A DNA stretch of 64,000 nt from NCBI GenBank assembly GCA_002529645.1, contig NAEP01000036.1, positions 58,533-122,532 on the forward strand, in the 5' to 3' direction. The position numbers and the translations under genes are program-made. This document shows, in pieces, positions 8,891-17,686 of the stretch. Numbering within the stretch: position 1 is the first letter of the stretch; each line of letters begins with the position of its first letter. The stretch is from Candidatus Lumbricidiphila eiseniae. Lineage in GTDB: Bacteria > Actinomycetota > Actinomycetes > Actinomycetales > Microbacteriaceae. The notes beneath the pieces are model-generated. The model ran no database searches and was not told where the DNA came from. It was given only the letters and a program-made list of their open reading frames with translations.

Positions 8891-9655
8891 TCACGGTGCA
8901 GAACCAAATTCGGCAATGGCCAGATCGATCCGATCGGTCACAATTCCGTCTACTCCGCGCTCCACCAATCGCCGCATCTCACGGGGTTCATTGACGGTCC
9001 ACACGTGCACTTCCACTCCAAGACGGTGCGCGGCGGAAATAAAACGGTCGGTGACAAGCACTGCCGACCCGATCTTTTCGGGAACCTGCAGAACCGTCGC
9101 TCCGTTCAGTGCCACTGCGCCCCAGGTGGGCGGAGCATGACAGAGAGCGGCGGCGGCAAACCGCAGTACCGCGCTGCGGCCTGACGATGTCGCAATGGTG
9201 GGGGATTTTTGTTGTATGAGGCGTCGACGTCGCTCCGAAAAACTTGCGAGCAGCACCCGTGCTTCGGCGTGAAGCCGCTCAACAACGGCAAGTGTTGGCA
9301 GGAGCGCAGGTGTGACCTTCACATCAATGTTGAAACGCGCCGTCGGAAACGCGTCGAGGGCCTCTGCGAGGGAACAAAAACCCGCGCCGCTACCGAGATC
9401 AACGGCGCGCAGGTGGGACATTGTGTGTGCCGCGATTGCGGCGGGGGAGCCGGTCAGCCGTGTCAGCGTCGGATCGTGCGAGATAACCACCTCGCCGTCG
9501 CTTGTAAGATGGACATCGGTCTCTAGGTAGCGGGCACCTGCCTGCCACGCGTGTTCAAACGCGAGCAGTGTGTTTTCTGGGACATCCAGTGCTAGACCGC
9601 GGTGGGCGAGCAGACGTGGGCGTGGCGGCGTGAGATACGTTTCAAGAGTGAACAT
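8891..9655 (-). CDS. Glycerophosphodiester phosphodiesterase
   Basis: 254 residues from ATG 9655, chosen over upstream in-frame codons because the family fold begins at once (LLAHRGLALDVPENTLLAF) and it starts 7 nt after the preceding stop. Catalytic signatures are HRG near residue 17, ETDVHLTSDGEVVISHDPTL, and a C-terminal VDGIVTDRIDLAI. It hydrolyses glycerophosphodiesters to glycerol-3-phosphate and an alcohol. No signal peptide, so cytoplasmic. Third gene of an nfeD-SPFH-GDPD run that leads towards rbpA. Confidence 0.9.
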   Translation of the reverse strand: MFTLETYLTPPRPRLLAHRGLALDVPENTLLAFEHAWQAGARYLETDVHLTSDGEVVISHDPTLTRLTGSPAAIAAHTMSHLRAVDLGSGAGFCSLAEALDAFPTARFNIDVKVTPALLPTLAVVERLHAEARVLLASFSERRRRLIQQKSPTIATSSGRSAVLRFAAAALCHAPPTWGAVALNGATVLQVPEKIGSAVLVTDRFISAAHRLGVEVHVWTVNEPREMRRLVERGVDGIVTDRIDLAIAEFGSAP

Positions 9656-9662
9656 CACGCTC

Positions 9663-10625
9663 TTAGGATTTTGTCGTCCTCGGTCTCGTGGCGACGGTGG
9701 CATCCGTATCGGTTCCGCCTGTCGCACCAACTTTCAGCCCGAAAGACTCCCCCATTCCTTTGAGGGCCTCGGTGATTTCATTTGGCAGGATCCAGAGTTT
9801 GCTTGCCTGACCGTTTGCGATTTGGGGGAGTGTTTGCAGGTACTGGTACGCGAGAAGTTTCGGGTCGGCATCGCCTTTGTGAATGGCGCTGAACACGGTG
9901 AGAATCGCCTCCGCTTCTCCGTTGGCGCGCAGAACCGCCGCCTGCGCATCACCCTCGGCCTGCAGAATAGCGGCCTGTTTTGTACCTTCTGCGGTGAGGA
10001 TCGCGGCCTGTTTTGTGCCTTCTGCCGTGAGAATCTGTGCGCGGCGATCCCGTTCGGCGCGCATTTGTTTTTCCATCGAATCTTTAATCGACACGGGTGG
10101 GTCAATGGCTTTTAGCTCAACCCGCGACACCCGAATACCCCACTTACCGGTTGCTTCATCGAGCACAACGCGCAACTGTCCATTGATGTTGTCGCGCGAG
10201 GTCAGCGCTTCTTCCAGGTTCAAGCCACCCACAACATTACGAAGGGTTGTCGTTGCCAGTTGTTCAACGGCACCGAGGTAGTTTGCGATCTCATAGGTGG
10301 CGGCCCGAGCATCTGTTACCTGGAAGTACACGACCGTGTCAATGGACACAACAAGGTTGTCTTCGGTGATGACCGGTTGCGGCGGGAACGAGACGACCTG
10401 CTCACGCATGTCCACGAGTGGGCGAACCCGGTCGACAAACGGCACGAGAACACTAAGCCCGGGCGTGAGCGTCCGTTGATACCGTCCCAAGCGTTCTACC
10501 ACCCCGGCATAGGCCTGTGGGATGATTCGGAGCGATTTGGCAATGACAAGGATCACGAAGATCACGAGAAGAACGAGAAAAGTCGCGAGGATGATCCCGG
10601 GTAGCTGTGCGGTTAGATCCGGCAT
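9663..10625 (-). CDS. SPFH/band-7 membrane protein (QmcA/paraslipin type)
   Basis: 320 residues. An N-terminal membrane anchor (about 9-30) is followed by a stomatin/prohibitin domain (GVVERLGRYQRTLTPGL, ATTTLRNVVGGLNLEEALTS) and a helical tail. The tail contains near-perfect 11-residue repeats, AEGTKQAAILT twice and a diverged AEGDAQAAVLR. SPFH proteins form membrane-domain scaffolds and commonly pair with NfeD, which is the case here 4 bp upstream. Precise client unknown. Confidence 0.9.
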   Translation of the reverse strand: MPDLTAQLPGIILATFLVLLVIFVILVIAKSLRIIPQAYAGVVERLGRYQRTLTPGLSVLVPFVDRVRPLVDMREQVVSFPPQPVITEDNLVVSIDTVVYFQVTDARAATYEIANYLGAVEQLATTTLRNVVGGLNLEEALTSRDNINGQLRVVLDEATGKWGIRVSRVELKAIDPPVSIKDSMEKQMRAERDRRAQILTAEGTKQAAILTAEGTKQAAILQAEGDAQAAVLRANGEAEAILTVFSAIHKGDADPKLLAYQYLQTLPQIANGQASKLWILPNEITEALKGMGESFGLKVGATGGTDTDATVATRPRTTKS

Positions 10626-10629
10626 GAGA

Positions 10630-11100
10630 TTATGCTCCTGTTCGCTCGAGGGGAACTACAGATATCGTGGCACCAATGACCGCAGTAACCAGTACCGGAG
10701 TACCCACACTCACCTCGCCGAGATCGCTGAGAGCGGCTAGGCGCGCGCTCCAGAGTTCGCCGTTTGAGAGCCGAACCTGCCCAGCTGTCGTGGTGAGCGG
10801 GACAACCACTCGCCCGTCTGAGCCAACGATGGCATCAATATTGCTCGGAGTGGGGTCGCCGCCACTGTGAAGGCGCCACAGCAGCGGAGGGCGAAGGAGA
10901 AGAATGAGGGCCATCGCAACGACGGCGGCACTGATGAACTGTGCCCACCACGGCAGCCCAAACAGGCCAGAGACCAGGCCGAAGGCCCCTCCGAGCGCGA
11001 GCATGAGAAACGTCAGTTCAAGTGTAAAAAGCTCGATCACCCCGAAAAGTAGGATGAGCACCAACCAGGCGATCCAGGCGTACTGTGTGAGAATATCCAC
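10630..11100 (-). CDS. NfeD family membrane protein
   Basis: 156 residues with three to four N-terminal hydrophobic helices (WLVLILLFGVIELFTLEL onward) and a C-terminal OB-like domain (GSDGRVVVPL, GQVRLSNGELWSARL, VTAVIGATISVVPL). That is the short NfeD form that partners SPFH proteins, and the SPFH gene follows immediately. Supports membrane-domain organisation or quality control. Transcribed divergently from the short-chain dehydrogenase. Confidence 0.88.
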   Translation of the reverse strand: MDILTQYAWIAWLVLILLFGVIELFTLELTFLMLALGGAFGLVSGLFGLPWWAQFISAAVVAMALILLLRPPLLWRLHSGGDPTPSNIDAIVGSDGRVVVPLTTTAGQVRLSNGELWSARLAALSDLGEVSVGTPVLVTAVIGATISVVPLERTGA

Positions 11101-11171
11101 CGCACCAACTCTCCTATTCGGATGAGGCCAACACTAGCAGTTCCACCGCGAGTTCAAGGAGTTTTCGCACT

Positions 11172-11966
11172 GTGACCACGTCAGCAGCACCGCAGGGCCA
11201 GGATGCCTCTGCTCCACTAGCCCCCGGCTCGTTGGCCGGTCAGGTTGCTCTTGTGACCGGCTCATCACGCGGTATCGGCGCAGACACCGCAAAATACCTG
11301 GCGGCGGCGGGAGCATCCGTTGTGGTGAACTACCGGAGCAAAGCACCACGCGCAGACAGGGTTGTCGCGGAGATTGTTGCGGCCGGGGGCCGTGCGATTG
11401 CGGTTGCCGCGGATCTCACCGACGCCGACTCTGTTGCCGCCATGTTTGCACGAATCAATGTCGAGCTTGGGCCGCTTAACCTTCTTGTGCTTAACGCCTC
11501 GGGCGGTATGGAACAGGGGATGGGTGACGACTACGCAATGCGGCTCAACCGTGACGCGCAGGTGACCGTGGTCAGGGGAGCACTGCCATATTTTGTCGCG
11601 GGTGGGCGGATCGTGTTTGTGACAAGCCATCAGGCCCACTTCATTCGGACTACCCCCACAATGCCCGAGTATGAACCGGTCGCGCGCTCGAAGCGGGCCG
11701 GTGAGGACGCGCTGCGCGCTATGCTGCCAGAGTTGGGTGCCGCGGGGGTCAGGTTTGTTGTGGTATCTGGCGACATGATTGAAGGAACCATTACCGCGAC
11801 GCTACTGGAGCGCGCGAGTCCGGGAGCGATTGCTGCTCGACGCAGTGACGCAGGCAAGCTCTATAACGTGTCGGAATTCGCGGCCGAGGTGGCACGAGCT
11901 GTCATCGATCCTATTCCGGTCGATCACACGCGCTATGTCGGAGACACCACTGGTTTTGGGCGCTAG
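11172..11966 (+). CDS. Short-chain dehydrogenase/reductase with an atypical active site
   Basis: 264 residues from GTG 11172; AAGGAG lies about 11 nt upstream. The Rossmann motif TGSSRGIG and the NASGG segment are normal for SDR oxidoreductases using NAD(P). The catalytic region is not: after VTSHQ the tyrosine sits in YEPVARSK, so the usual Tyr-x3-Lys spacing is absent and the lysine is seven residues away. Substrate unknown. Stands alone on its strand; a small hairpin follows at 11984-11999. Confidence 0.8.
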   Translation: MTTSAAPQGQDASAPLAPGSLAGQVALVTGSSRGIGADTAKYLAAAGASVVVNYRSKAPRADRVVAEIVAAGGRAIAVAADLTDADSVAAMFARINVELGPLNLLVLNASGGMEQGMGDDYAMRLNRDAQVTVVRGALPYFVAGGRIVFVTSHQAHFIRTTPTMPEYEPVARSKRAGEDALRAMLPELGAAGVRFVVVSGDMIEGTITATLLERASPGAIAARRSDAGKLYNVSEFAAEVARAVIDPIPVDHTRYVGDTTGFGR

Positions 11967-11983
11967 CGGTCGCCGCCGTGGTT

Positions 11984-11999
11984 ACGCTCGTGGGAGCGT
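11984..11999 (+). terminator. Possible weak terminator hairpin after the SDR gene
   Basis: ACGCTC and GAGCGT form a 6-bp stem with a GTGG loop 18 bp after the SDR stop. No T-run follows, so factor-independent termination is doubtful. Confidence 0.3.
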
Positions 12000-12056
12000 C
12001 AGCCGCTGCGAACGAGCTCGCACTCACCGCGCACCCCAACTGTCCCAATATTACCG

Positions 12057-12070
12057 ATAATGTACATTAT
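12057..12070. promoter_or_regulatory. Operator-like perfect palindrome ATAATGTACATTAT
   Basis: A 14-bp perfect palindrome in an AT-rich pocket between the SDR and dehydrogenase genes (gap 11967-12164), with imperfect outer arms CCGA and GTCGG. It looks like a TetR-type operator, but neither neighbour starts here: SDR ends and the dehydrogenase ends. Nothing else recognisable is in the gap. Confidence 0.4.
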
Positions 12071-12164
12071 GTCGGATTATGGTCATACCGTGCGCAGTTT
12101 GTTTGGAGTGAACGCGGCGGCCACCACTCCTGGCAGTCAGCGGCCACCGCGCGGACAGATCGCC

Positions 12165-13175
12165 TTAGAGGCGAACCTTTGCCCACGCACCGGTCGTCAG
12201 GGACTCGCCGATCGCGTCCAACACTCGAGCGGCGGAGACGGCCTCGTCGATGCCGATGCGGCTCGGTCGGTCGAATTCGATCATCTGGAGGAAATACTCG
12301 AATTGCTGTGGGACTACCCCCTCGAGGCTCCCGTCGAGTTCAGGGGAAAGCACTGTGTTCGGAAGCGAGTGGCCGTCCGCTGTCAGCAGATCCACGCCCT
12401 CCGCGGTCACATCGACCTTGAGGGTGCCCTCGGTGCCGTAGAGCTCGAACGACGACGCCAGCCCACTCGGGGCCGAGTCGAGCAACGCCCACGAGATCTC
12501 GATCGAGCCAATCGTTCCGTCTTCAAGCTCACACAGGATGAGCGCGACATCGACACCCTCGACACCGAGGGCCGGGAGGATCTTGCAGGCCGTCGTGGCG
12601 CAGACGCGCACGATCGGGCTGCCGGTGATCCACTGCACGAGATCGATGTCGTGAATTCCTTGGTACATGTAGATCGGCGACGCACCGCGATTGGCGACCC
12701 CGACGCTTCGGGGAACTATTCGCGACGCTCGCACGTGGACGGACTCCCCGATCTTTCCGGAGCAGACGGTGTTCGCAGCCAGCCGGAACCGGGGGTCGTG
12801 CCGAAGCACATGTCCAACGAGCACCTTAGACGAGGACTTTTCGGCCGATGCAGCAATCGTGAGCGCACCTTCAAGAGTGTCAGCGAGCGGCTTCTCCACG
12901 AGAACGTGTAAACCTACCTCAAGGGCGTGCACGGTGACGCCGACGTGAAGCTTGTCGGGCACGGCGATGATGACGGCGTCCAATTTGGTTGCCGTTATCG
13001 CTTCGTCAAGGGTGGCGAACCAGGGAACTGCGTGCTGCTCCGCCGCCCGTCGCCCTGAATCTTCAAATGGGTCGACGACCGCGGCAAGGGTGGCGCGGGG
13101 ATTCTCAGAGACAATGCGGCAGTGAACCTGCCCCATGCGTCCGGCTCCGACGACGGCTACGCGTGTTGTGGTCAT
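12165..13175 (-). CDS. Gfo/Idh/MocA family oxidoreductase (inositol-dehydrogenase-like)
   Basis: 336 residues. The N-terminal NAD-binding fold starts VAVVGAGRMGQVHCRIV and contains the family signature EKPLADTL. The C-terminal domain carries GIHDIDLVQWITG. Family members oxidise inositols or sugars, often scyllo- or myo-inositol. GGAG lies 7 nt before the ATG. It is the last gene of the operon that begins with the sugar-binding lipoprotein at 16429, so its substrate is probably what that importer brings in. Exact sugar not determinable. Confidence 0.85.
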   Translation of the reverse strand: MTTTRVAVVGAGRMGQVHCRIVSENPRATLAAVVDPFEDSGRRAAEQHAVPWFATLDEAITATKLDAVIIAVPDKLHVGVTVHALEVGLHVLVEKPLADTLEGALTIAASAEKSSSKVLVGHVLRHDPRFRLAANTVCSGKIGESVHVRASRIVPRSVGVANRGASPIYMYQGIHDIDLVQWITGSPIVRVCATTACKILPALGVEGVDVALILCELEDGTIGSIEISWALLDSAPSGLASSFELYGTEGTLKVDVTAEGVDLLTADGHSLPNTVLSPELDGSLEGVVPQQFEYFLQMIEFDRPSRIGIDEAVSAARVLDAIGESLTTGAWAKVRL

Positions 13176-13267
13176 GACGATGCTCCTTTCGTGAGCGTGG
13201 GGATCCCCGCAAGAAAGCGGCGAGTTCTGGCACGGTGCTCCTCAGGGACTTTCCTTGATCTGGTGCA

Positions 13268-14101
13268 CTATTTCACGCCGCCGAACGAGAGACCACGGGC
13301 CATGTGCTTGCGGACCAAGATCGCGAAGATCACGATCGGAAGCGCACCGATGACGCCGGCAGCTGTGAGCCGCGCCCAGTTGGTTCCGAAGAAGCTCAGG
13401 AACCCGGCGATGGTTACCGGGACGGTCTGGCTATCACCACTTGTGAGGAGCAGGGCGTAAAGGAATTCGTTCCATGACTGGATCAAGGCGAGCACGAACG
13501 TCGCGAAGGTTGCACCCCAAACATTCGGGAGAATCGTCCGCAGCAGCGCACCCCACTCGCCGAGGCCGTCGATCATTGCCGCCTCGCGGATTTCACGAGG
13601 GAACGACACAAGGAAGGAACGGAATATCAGCACCGCGAGCAGGATCGCGTAGAAAGTGTGGATAATCGTAAGGCCAACAGGGTTGCCGGTTAGCCCGACA
13701 CCGAAGAAGGTGCGGTAGAACGGTGTGAGGCTGAGCACCGGTGGAACGGTCGTCAGCAGCAGAATGCCGAGAGTAAACCTCGCGGACCCGGGGGCCTCCG
13801 CAGGCCAAACCTGTGTAGTGAGGTAAGCAAGTGGGAGCCCGGCAAAGATGCCCAGAAGGCTGCTGACGATGGCCACGGTGGCGCTGGCGATCATCGCCTG
13901 ACCCATGCCACCGTCGACCCACGCGTTCACATAGCTGCCGAACTCAGGAGCGAAAAACCAGATGGGCACTCGGCTGAACGCGTCAACGTCGCTCTTCAGC
14001 GACGTGCTCACTAGCCAGGCCAGGGGCAGGATGCACCACATGACAAATGCGTAGACCCCGGCGATGCGGAGGATGTGCAAGACGGGGCGTCGCGTCTTCA
14101 T
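13268..14101 (-). CDS. Carbohydrate ABC transporter permease (MalG/UgpE type)
   Basis: 277 residues with six predicted membrane helices and the CUT1-family cytoplasmic loop EIREAAMIDGLGEWGALLRTILP, which docks on the ATPase. Overlaps the upstream permease by 4 nt (ATGA). No ATPase gene exists in this cluster, so it presumably uses a shared MsmK/UgpC-type ATPase encoded elsewhere. Confidence 0.9.
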   Translation of the reverse strand: MKTRRPVLHILRIAGVYAFVMWCILPLAWLVSTSLKSDVDAFSRVPIWFFAPEFGSYVNAWVDGGMGQAMIASATVAIVSSLLGIFAGLPLAYLTTQVWPAEAPGSARFTLGILLLTTVPPVLSLTPFYRTFFGVGLTGNPVGLTIIHTFYAILLAVLIFRSFLVSFPREIREAAMIDGLGEWGALLRTILPNVWGATFATFVLALIQSWNEFLYALLLTSGDSQTVPVTIAGFLSFFGTNWARLTAAGVIGALPIVIFAILVRKHMARGLSFGGVK

Positions 14102-15066
14102 CCGCGGACCTTTCGGACACGAAGACCCATCAGGCGGGTCGTGGTCGGGAAGAGGATCACAAGAACGGCCAGGGAGACGAGCACGCCGACCGTCGTGGCA
14201 TAGCCGATGTCAAACGTCTCGAATCCGATGCGGTACACGTAGTTGCTGATGGCGAGGGTGGACGTTCCGGGCCCGCCCTTTGTCATCGTGTTGATGATGG
14301 CGAAGGTCTTCACGGCGTCGATGACACGGAGCAAGATCACGATCGACAGCACCGGGACCAGAAGAGGGAGCGTGATGTGCCGGAGAAGACGGAGCCCCGT
14401 GGCGCCGTCGACCTGCGCCGCTTCGAACGGTGAGGGGTCGAGGGACTCGAGGCCGGCCAGAACGATGATCACCACAAAGGGAGTGTTCTGCCATACCTCA
14501 ACGAGGATTACCGTTCCCAGTGCGGTGGCCGGGTCGGCGAGGAAGGCGTGCCCACCGATGCCAACTGTGTCGAGAAACCAGTTGATGAAACCAGATGTCG
14601 GGTCCAGAAGGAGACGCCACATCAGCCCTGCGACGACTGGAGTCAGCACCATCGGGATGAGGATCAACGCCCGCAGGATTCCCTTGCCCGGCACACGCCC
14701 GTGAAGAGCCAGCGCGACGGCGACGCCGAGAACCATCTCTATGCCGACGCCGACGAAGACGTAGATCAGGGTGACGCGGATCGACCCGAACAGCGTGGGG
14801 TCGCTGAACGCGCGGAGGACGTTGTCGAATCCGACGAAGCGATCAGCGCTTCCCGGGCGGAGCAGGTTCTCACCGTGTGTCACGAGCTGGAGGCCTTGCA
14901 CCACGATAATCACCAGCAGCGGGACGATGATAATCGCCGCTGGTAGGGCCAGGCTTGCCCTGGAGAGGATGTCGCGCGGCCGGCGGCCCCGCGGGCTCCG
15001 GGAAGGAGGAGCGATTTCGCGCTCATCAGGTTTCACCGTGACCTGATGTGTGGCAGGTGCACTCAT
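14098..15066 (-). CDS. Carbohydrate ABC transporter permease (MalF/UgpA type)
   Basis: 322 residues. A basic N-terminal tail (GRRPRDILSR) is followed by six membrane helices and the docking loop SPFEAAQVDGATGLRLLRHI. With the MalG-type partner it forms the import channel. GGAG lies about 10 nt before the ATG. Starts 37 bp after the binding-protein stop, in the same operon. Confidence 0.9.
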   Translation of the reverse strand: MSAPATHQVTVKPDEREIAPPSRSPRGRRPRDILSRASLALPAAIIIVPLLVIIVVQGLQLVTHGENLLRPGSADRFVGFDNVLRAFSDPTLFGSIRVTLIYVFVGVGIEMVLGVAVALALHGRVPGKGILRALILIPMVLTPVVAGLMWRLLLDPTSGFINWFLDTVGIGGHAFLADPATALGTVILVEVWQNTPFVVIIVLAGLESLDPSPFEAAQVDGATGLRLLRHITLPLLVPVLSIVILLRVIDAVKTFAIINTMTKGGPGTSTLAISNYVYRIGFETFDIGYATTVGVLVSLAVLVILFPTTTRLMGLRVRKVRG

Positions 15067-15103
15067 CGTCGTGTGTCTCCTTCCCGGTGTGTCCGTCGCC
15101 GTA

Positions 15104-16429
15104 TTAGCCGAGTTGCGTCTTCAGTGTCCGCTGAGCCGCGGTGAGCGCGTCCTTCGCGGAGGCCTCCCTCGCAAGCGTGCGCGAGAGAGCCTGCCCGACT
15201 TCGGTGATGATCGCGTTGGCATCCTGACCGGCGGGCAGGTAGTTAACGTTGCCGGTCGCCAGTTGCTGGAGCACGGAGTCCTGGAAGGGTCCGTACTTCT
15301 GGGCATAGGCATCGCTTTTGATGACCGACTGAGAAGTCACGCCGACGGCCTCGGTGTTCTCAACCGCGTTCGCCTGCACCGCTTCACTGGTCGCCCACGC
15401 CATGAACTTGTAGGCGGCCTCCTTGTGGTTGCTGAACGAGCTCAGGTAGAGCGCGTGCACGTTCAGCGAGTTGTCGGTGTTTCCACTGGCCGGCGGGTTG
15501 GGGATCGCGTACGGGATCGCGGCGTAGCCGACCTTGCCTGCGACCACGCTCGAGGAAGTGTCCTCGTTGAACGGGCCGTTTGCGGTCGCGTCGATCGTCA
15601 TTGCAGCGCTGCCCTGTGTGAAGGCAATGCGGTTCTGCTCCCAGTCGAAGTTGCCGACGCCATCCGGACCATAGTTGGTCAGCAGATCGGCCCAGAACTG
15701 TGTGGCCTTGACCGACTCTGCCGAGTCCACGGCGAGCTTGCCGTCGGCGTAGAAGTCGCCGCCGAAGGCACGCAGGAAGCCTGCCCACGGGTAGACGCTC
15801 TGGATGCCGGGCGCCCCTCGCAGCGTGATGCCGGCCACAGACCCGCCGGAGCCTTCATAGATGATCTTCGCGTCTTCGGCGAGCTCGTTCATGGTCGTTG
15901 GCGGCCCGTCAATGCCGTACTGCTCGAACAAGTCGGTGCGGTACATGAGCCATGTGCTCTCGCCGTAGACCGGGAGCCCGAAGGTCGCACCGTCGGCCTG
16001 CATCGGGGCGAGGTACGGCGCGTAGAACTGGTCGAACGTGTTGAGGTCCTTTGCCCCGTCCTCGAAGGGGGCCAGGTTCTGGACGTACTTGGACTGGTAG
16101 TAGCCGGTTCCGTAGGTGTTGTCGGTGAAGACAACGTCGTAGTTGCTGGACTTCTGGCTGAAGTTCAGCAGGATTTTTGCCGCTTGATCGCTGTACGGGA
16201 CGGTCTCGATGTTCACCTTGATGCCGGTTTTCTTCTCGAACTCCGGCAGCAGACCTTTCCAATTGTCAGTGTACGAGATGTCCTCCGCGAGGACGTTGAT
16301 GGTGACGCTGCCGCCAGCATCCGATCCCGCAGGGGCGCAAGCTGCGAGGCCGCCGCCAACGAGTGTCACCGATACGACGATTACCGCGGCGCGGATCGCC
16401 TTCCGGCGCTGCATGACTGTGATTCTCAT
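15104..16429 (-). CDS. Sugar ABC transporter substrate-binding lipoprotein
   Basis: 441 residues. The N-terminus has positive charges, a hydrophobic stretch and a lipobox ending LAAC (Cys31), so it is a lipid-anchored protein outside the membrane. The rest is a family-1 solute-binding fold (INVLAEDISYTDNWKGLLPE, YNVVFTDNTYG-like region, WDEQ-type pocket). GAAGGAG is 4 nt before the ATG. First gene of the importer operon; the divergent GntR gene at 16592 is the likely local regulator. Confidence 0.9.
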   Translation of the reverse strand: MRITVMQRRKAIRAAVIVVSVTLVGGGLAACAPAGSDAGGSVTINVLAEDISYTDNWKGLLPEFEKKTGIKVNIETVPYSDQAAKILLNFSQKSSNYDVVFTDNTYGTGYYQSKYVQNLAPFEDGAKDLNTFDQFYAPYLAPMQADGATFGLPVYGESTWLMYRTDLFEQYGIDGPPTTMNELAEDAKIIYEGSGGSVAGITLRGAPGIQSVYPWAGFLRAFGGDFYADGKLAVDSAESVKATQFWADLLTNYGPDGVGNFDWEQNRIAFTQGSAAMTIDATANGPFNEDTSSSVVAGKVGYAAIPYAIPNPPASGNTDNSLNVHALYLSSFSNHKEAAYKFMAWATSEAVQANAVENTEAVGVTSQSVIKSDAYAQKYGPFQDSVLQQLATGNVNYLPAGQDANAIITEVGQALSRTLAREASAKDALTAAQRTLKTQLG

Positions 16430-16490
16430 GGTGCTCCTTCTTCGTTGAACAGAAACAGAGATGGTGCCACTAATCCAATTCTAGGGTTAT

Positions 16491-16514
16491 CAATGAATCC
16501 TAAGATTGAGGATA
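16491..16514. promoter_or_regulatory. Candidate GntR operator between the divergent genes
   Basis: An imperfect dyad, CTAGGGTT facing AATCCTAAG, lies between the two divergent starts. It is bracketed by TGGTGC (16462-16467) and GCACCA (16520-16525), which can pair. Position and symmetry fit an operator for the adjacent GntR protein controlling itself and the importer. Sequence evidence alone is weak. Confidence 0.35.
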
Positions 16515-16591
16515 CGGTAGCACCAAATGGAGTGCTCACCAACGGAAGTGCGCGATACTCATGACCGACGATGAAGTAGGACGGTAAGTGC

Positions 16592-17284
16592 GTGGCAGCG
16601 AAATATGAGGTTGTGCTCACAGAGCTCTCGGCGACGATCGCCGAAATGCGGCCTGGGGATCAGCTCCCGACCGAGCAGCAGCTCGCGGAACAGTTCGGCG
16701 TGTCCAGCATGACCGTTCGCCGCGCGCTCGAGGTGCTCTCGAAGACCAAACGCATCGTCGGTATTCGTGGGCGCGGTACATTCGTCGCTGAGCCGGCCGT
16801 CACCAAGCGCATGACGCTCGCATCCTTCACGGATTCGATGAGAGCCGCTGGTCGCACTGCTCGGGCCGAAGTGCTCTCAACCAGCACGGCGAGGTCTGAT
16901 CCGGAGACAGCGGCTCAATTCGACATCGACGAGTCGGCTCCGGTCTTTCGCATCGAGCGTCTCCGGTTCGGGGATGACACCCCCCTGTGCATCGATCGTT
17001 CTGCGTTGCCGACCGAACTCTTCCCAGGCCTGCTCGGCAACGATCTGTCAGGCTCGCTGTACGAGATCCTTATGCGTCGATACGGGGTGAGCCTGTCGCG
17101 AGCTGAGTCGAGGATCTCTGCTGTTATGCCAAGCCCCGAGGACGCTGGCCTTCTCCGCATAGAAGCCGGAGTGCCCTGCCTGCGAGTTACCGCGCGCGGC
17201 AGCGCTGCCTCAGGGGAGATCGCCGAGCTTACGACCTCGCTGTATCGCGGAGATCTCTACGAACTGCTCGTCGAACCCACGTAA
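16592..17284 (+). CDS. GntR/HutC-family transcriptional regulator
   Basis: 230 residues from GTG 16592. The N-terminal winged helix (PTEQQLAEQFGVSSMTVRRA, about 28-47) is followed by RGRGTFVAEP and a UTRA ligand-binding domain (PVFRIERLRFGDDTPLCID onward). This class usually represses sugar or amino-acid uptake operons and is released by a phosphorylated or free ligand. It sits head-to-head with the sugar importer and most likely controls it. Confidence 0.88.
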   Translation: MAAKYEVVLTELSATIAEMRPGDQLPTEQQLAEQFGVSSMTVRRALEVLSKTKRIVGIRGRGTFVAEPAVTKRMTLASFTDSMRAAGRTARAEVLSTSTARSDPETAAQFDIDESAPVFRIERLRFGDDTPLCIDRSALPTELFPGLLGNDLSGSLYEILMRRYGVSLSRAESRISAVMPSPEDAGLLRIEAGVPCLRVTARGSAASGEIAELTTSLYRGDLYELLVEPT

Positions 17285-17686
17285 ACAGGCTCAACTCGTC
17301 GATACCCGCGCAGGAACTTGCGGGCTTGGACCAGGAGCCGCCCAGCTCTGCGGGTGCGGTGACCCTTCCTCCCCACGATCGACGGCTCCGCCCAGCGAAG
17401 CGAATGATCTCGCCTGTTCTTGCGTTGCAGCGTCTTGATGCGGCTGCTGGACGATCAGCAGTCGTCCGAGGAGCAGCTTGGGGTGCCCTTTAGTATGAAA
17501 ACGGATAACGGTCTTCACCAGTAAGGCGGTAGCCTCACCCCGGCGCTCTCGTGTAGCATCCAGACCTGTGGGAATCTCAGAATCGAGGTGTCAGCGCAAC
17601 AGTGTGTGACAACAGCGGCATGAGACACCCGAATGCAACAGGGGGTTGTCGGATAGTCGGCAATGGAGGTTCCGGAGGTGCGTGAG
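17285..17686. other. Intergenic region before glpK, no gene recognised
   Basis: 402 bp. A CCCGC/GCGGG stem at 17305-17324 may end GntR transcription. A 75-codon minus-strand frame (17291-17518) has no similarity I recognise and no good ribosome site. The last 25 bp hold the glpK ribosome site GGAGG. No 60-bp-register repeat was seen here. Confidence 0.5.

Noticed and set aside
12060..12911. 283-codon plus-strand frame starting at the palindrome
   Set aside because: Mostly antisense to the Gfo/Idh gene, whose motifs are clear. No ribosome site.
15050..16564. 504-codon open frame on the plus strand
   Set aside because: It is antisense to a convincing ABC binding protein with lipobox and ribosome site. 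Its composition (Val, Gly, Arg, His rich) is typical of a shadow of GC-rich coding DNA.
17291..17518. 75-codon minus-strand frame in the glpK upstream gap, considered as a transposase scrap
   Set aside because: No transposase motif, inverted repeats or target duplication could be seen.
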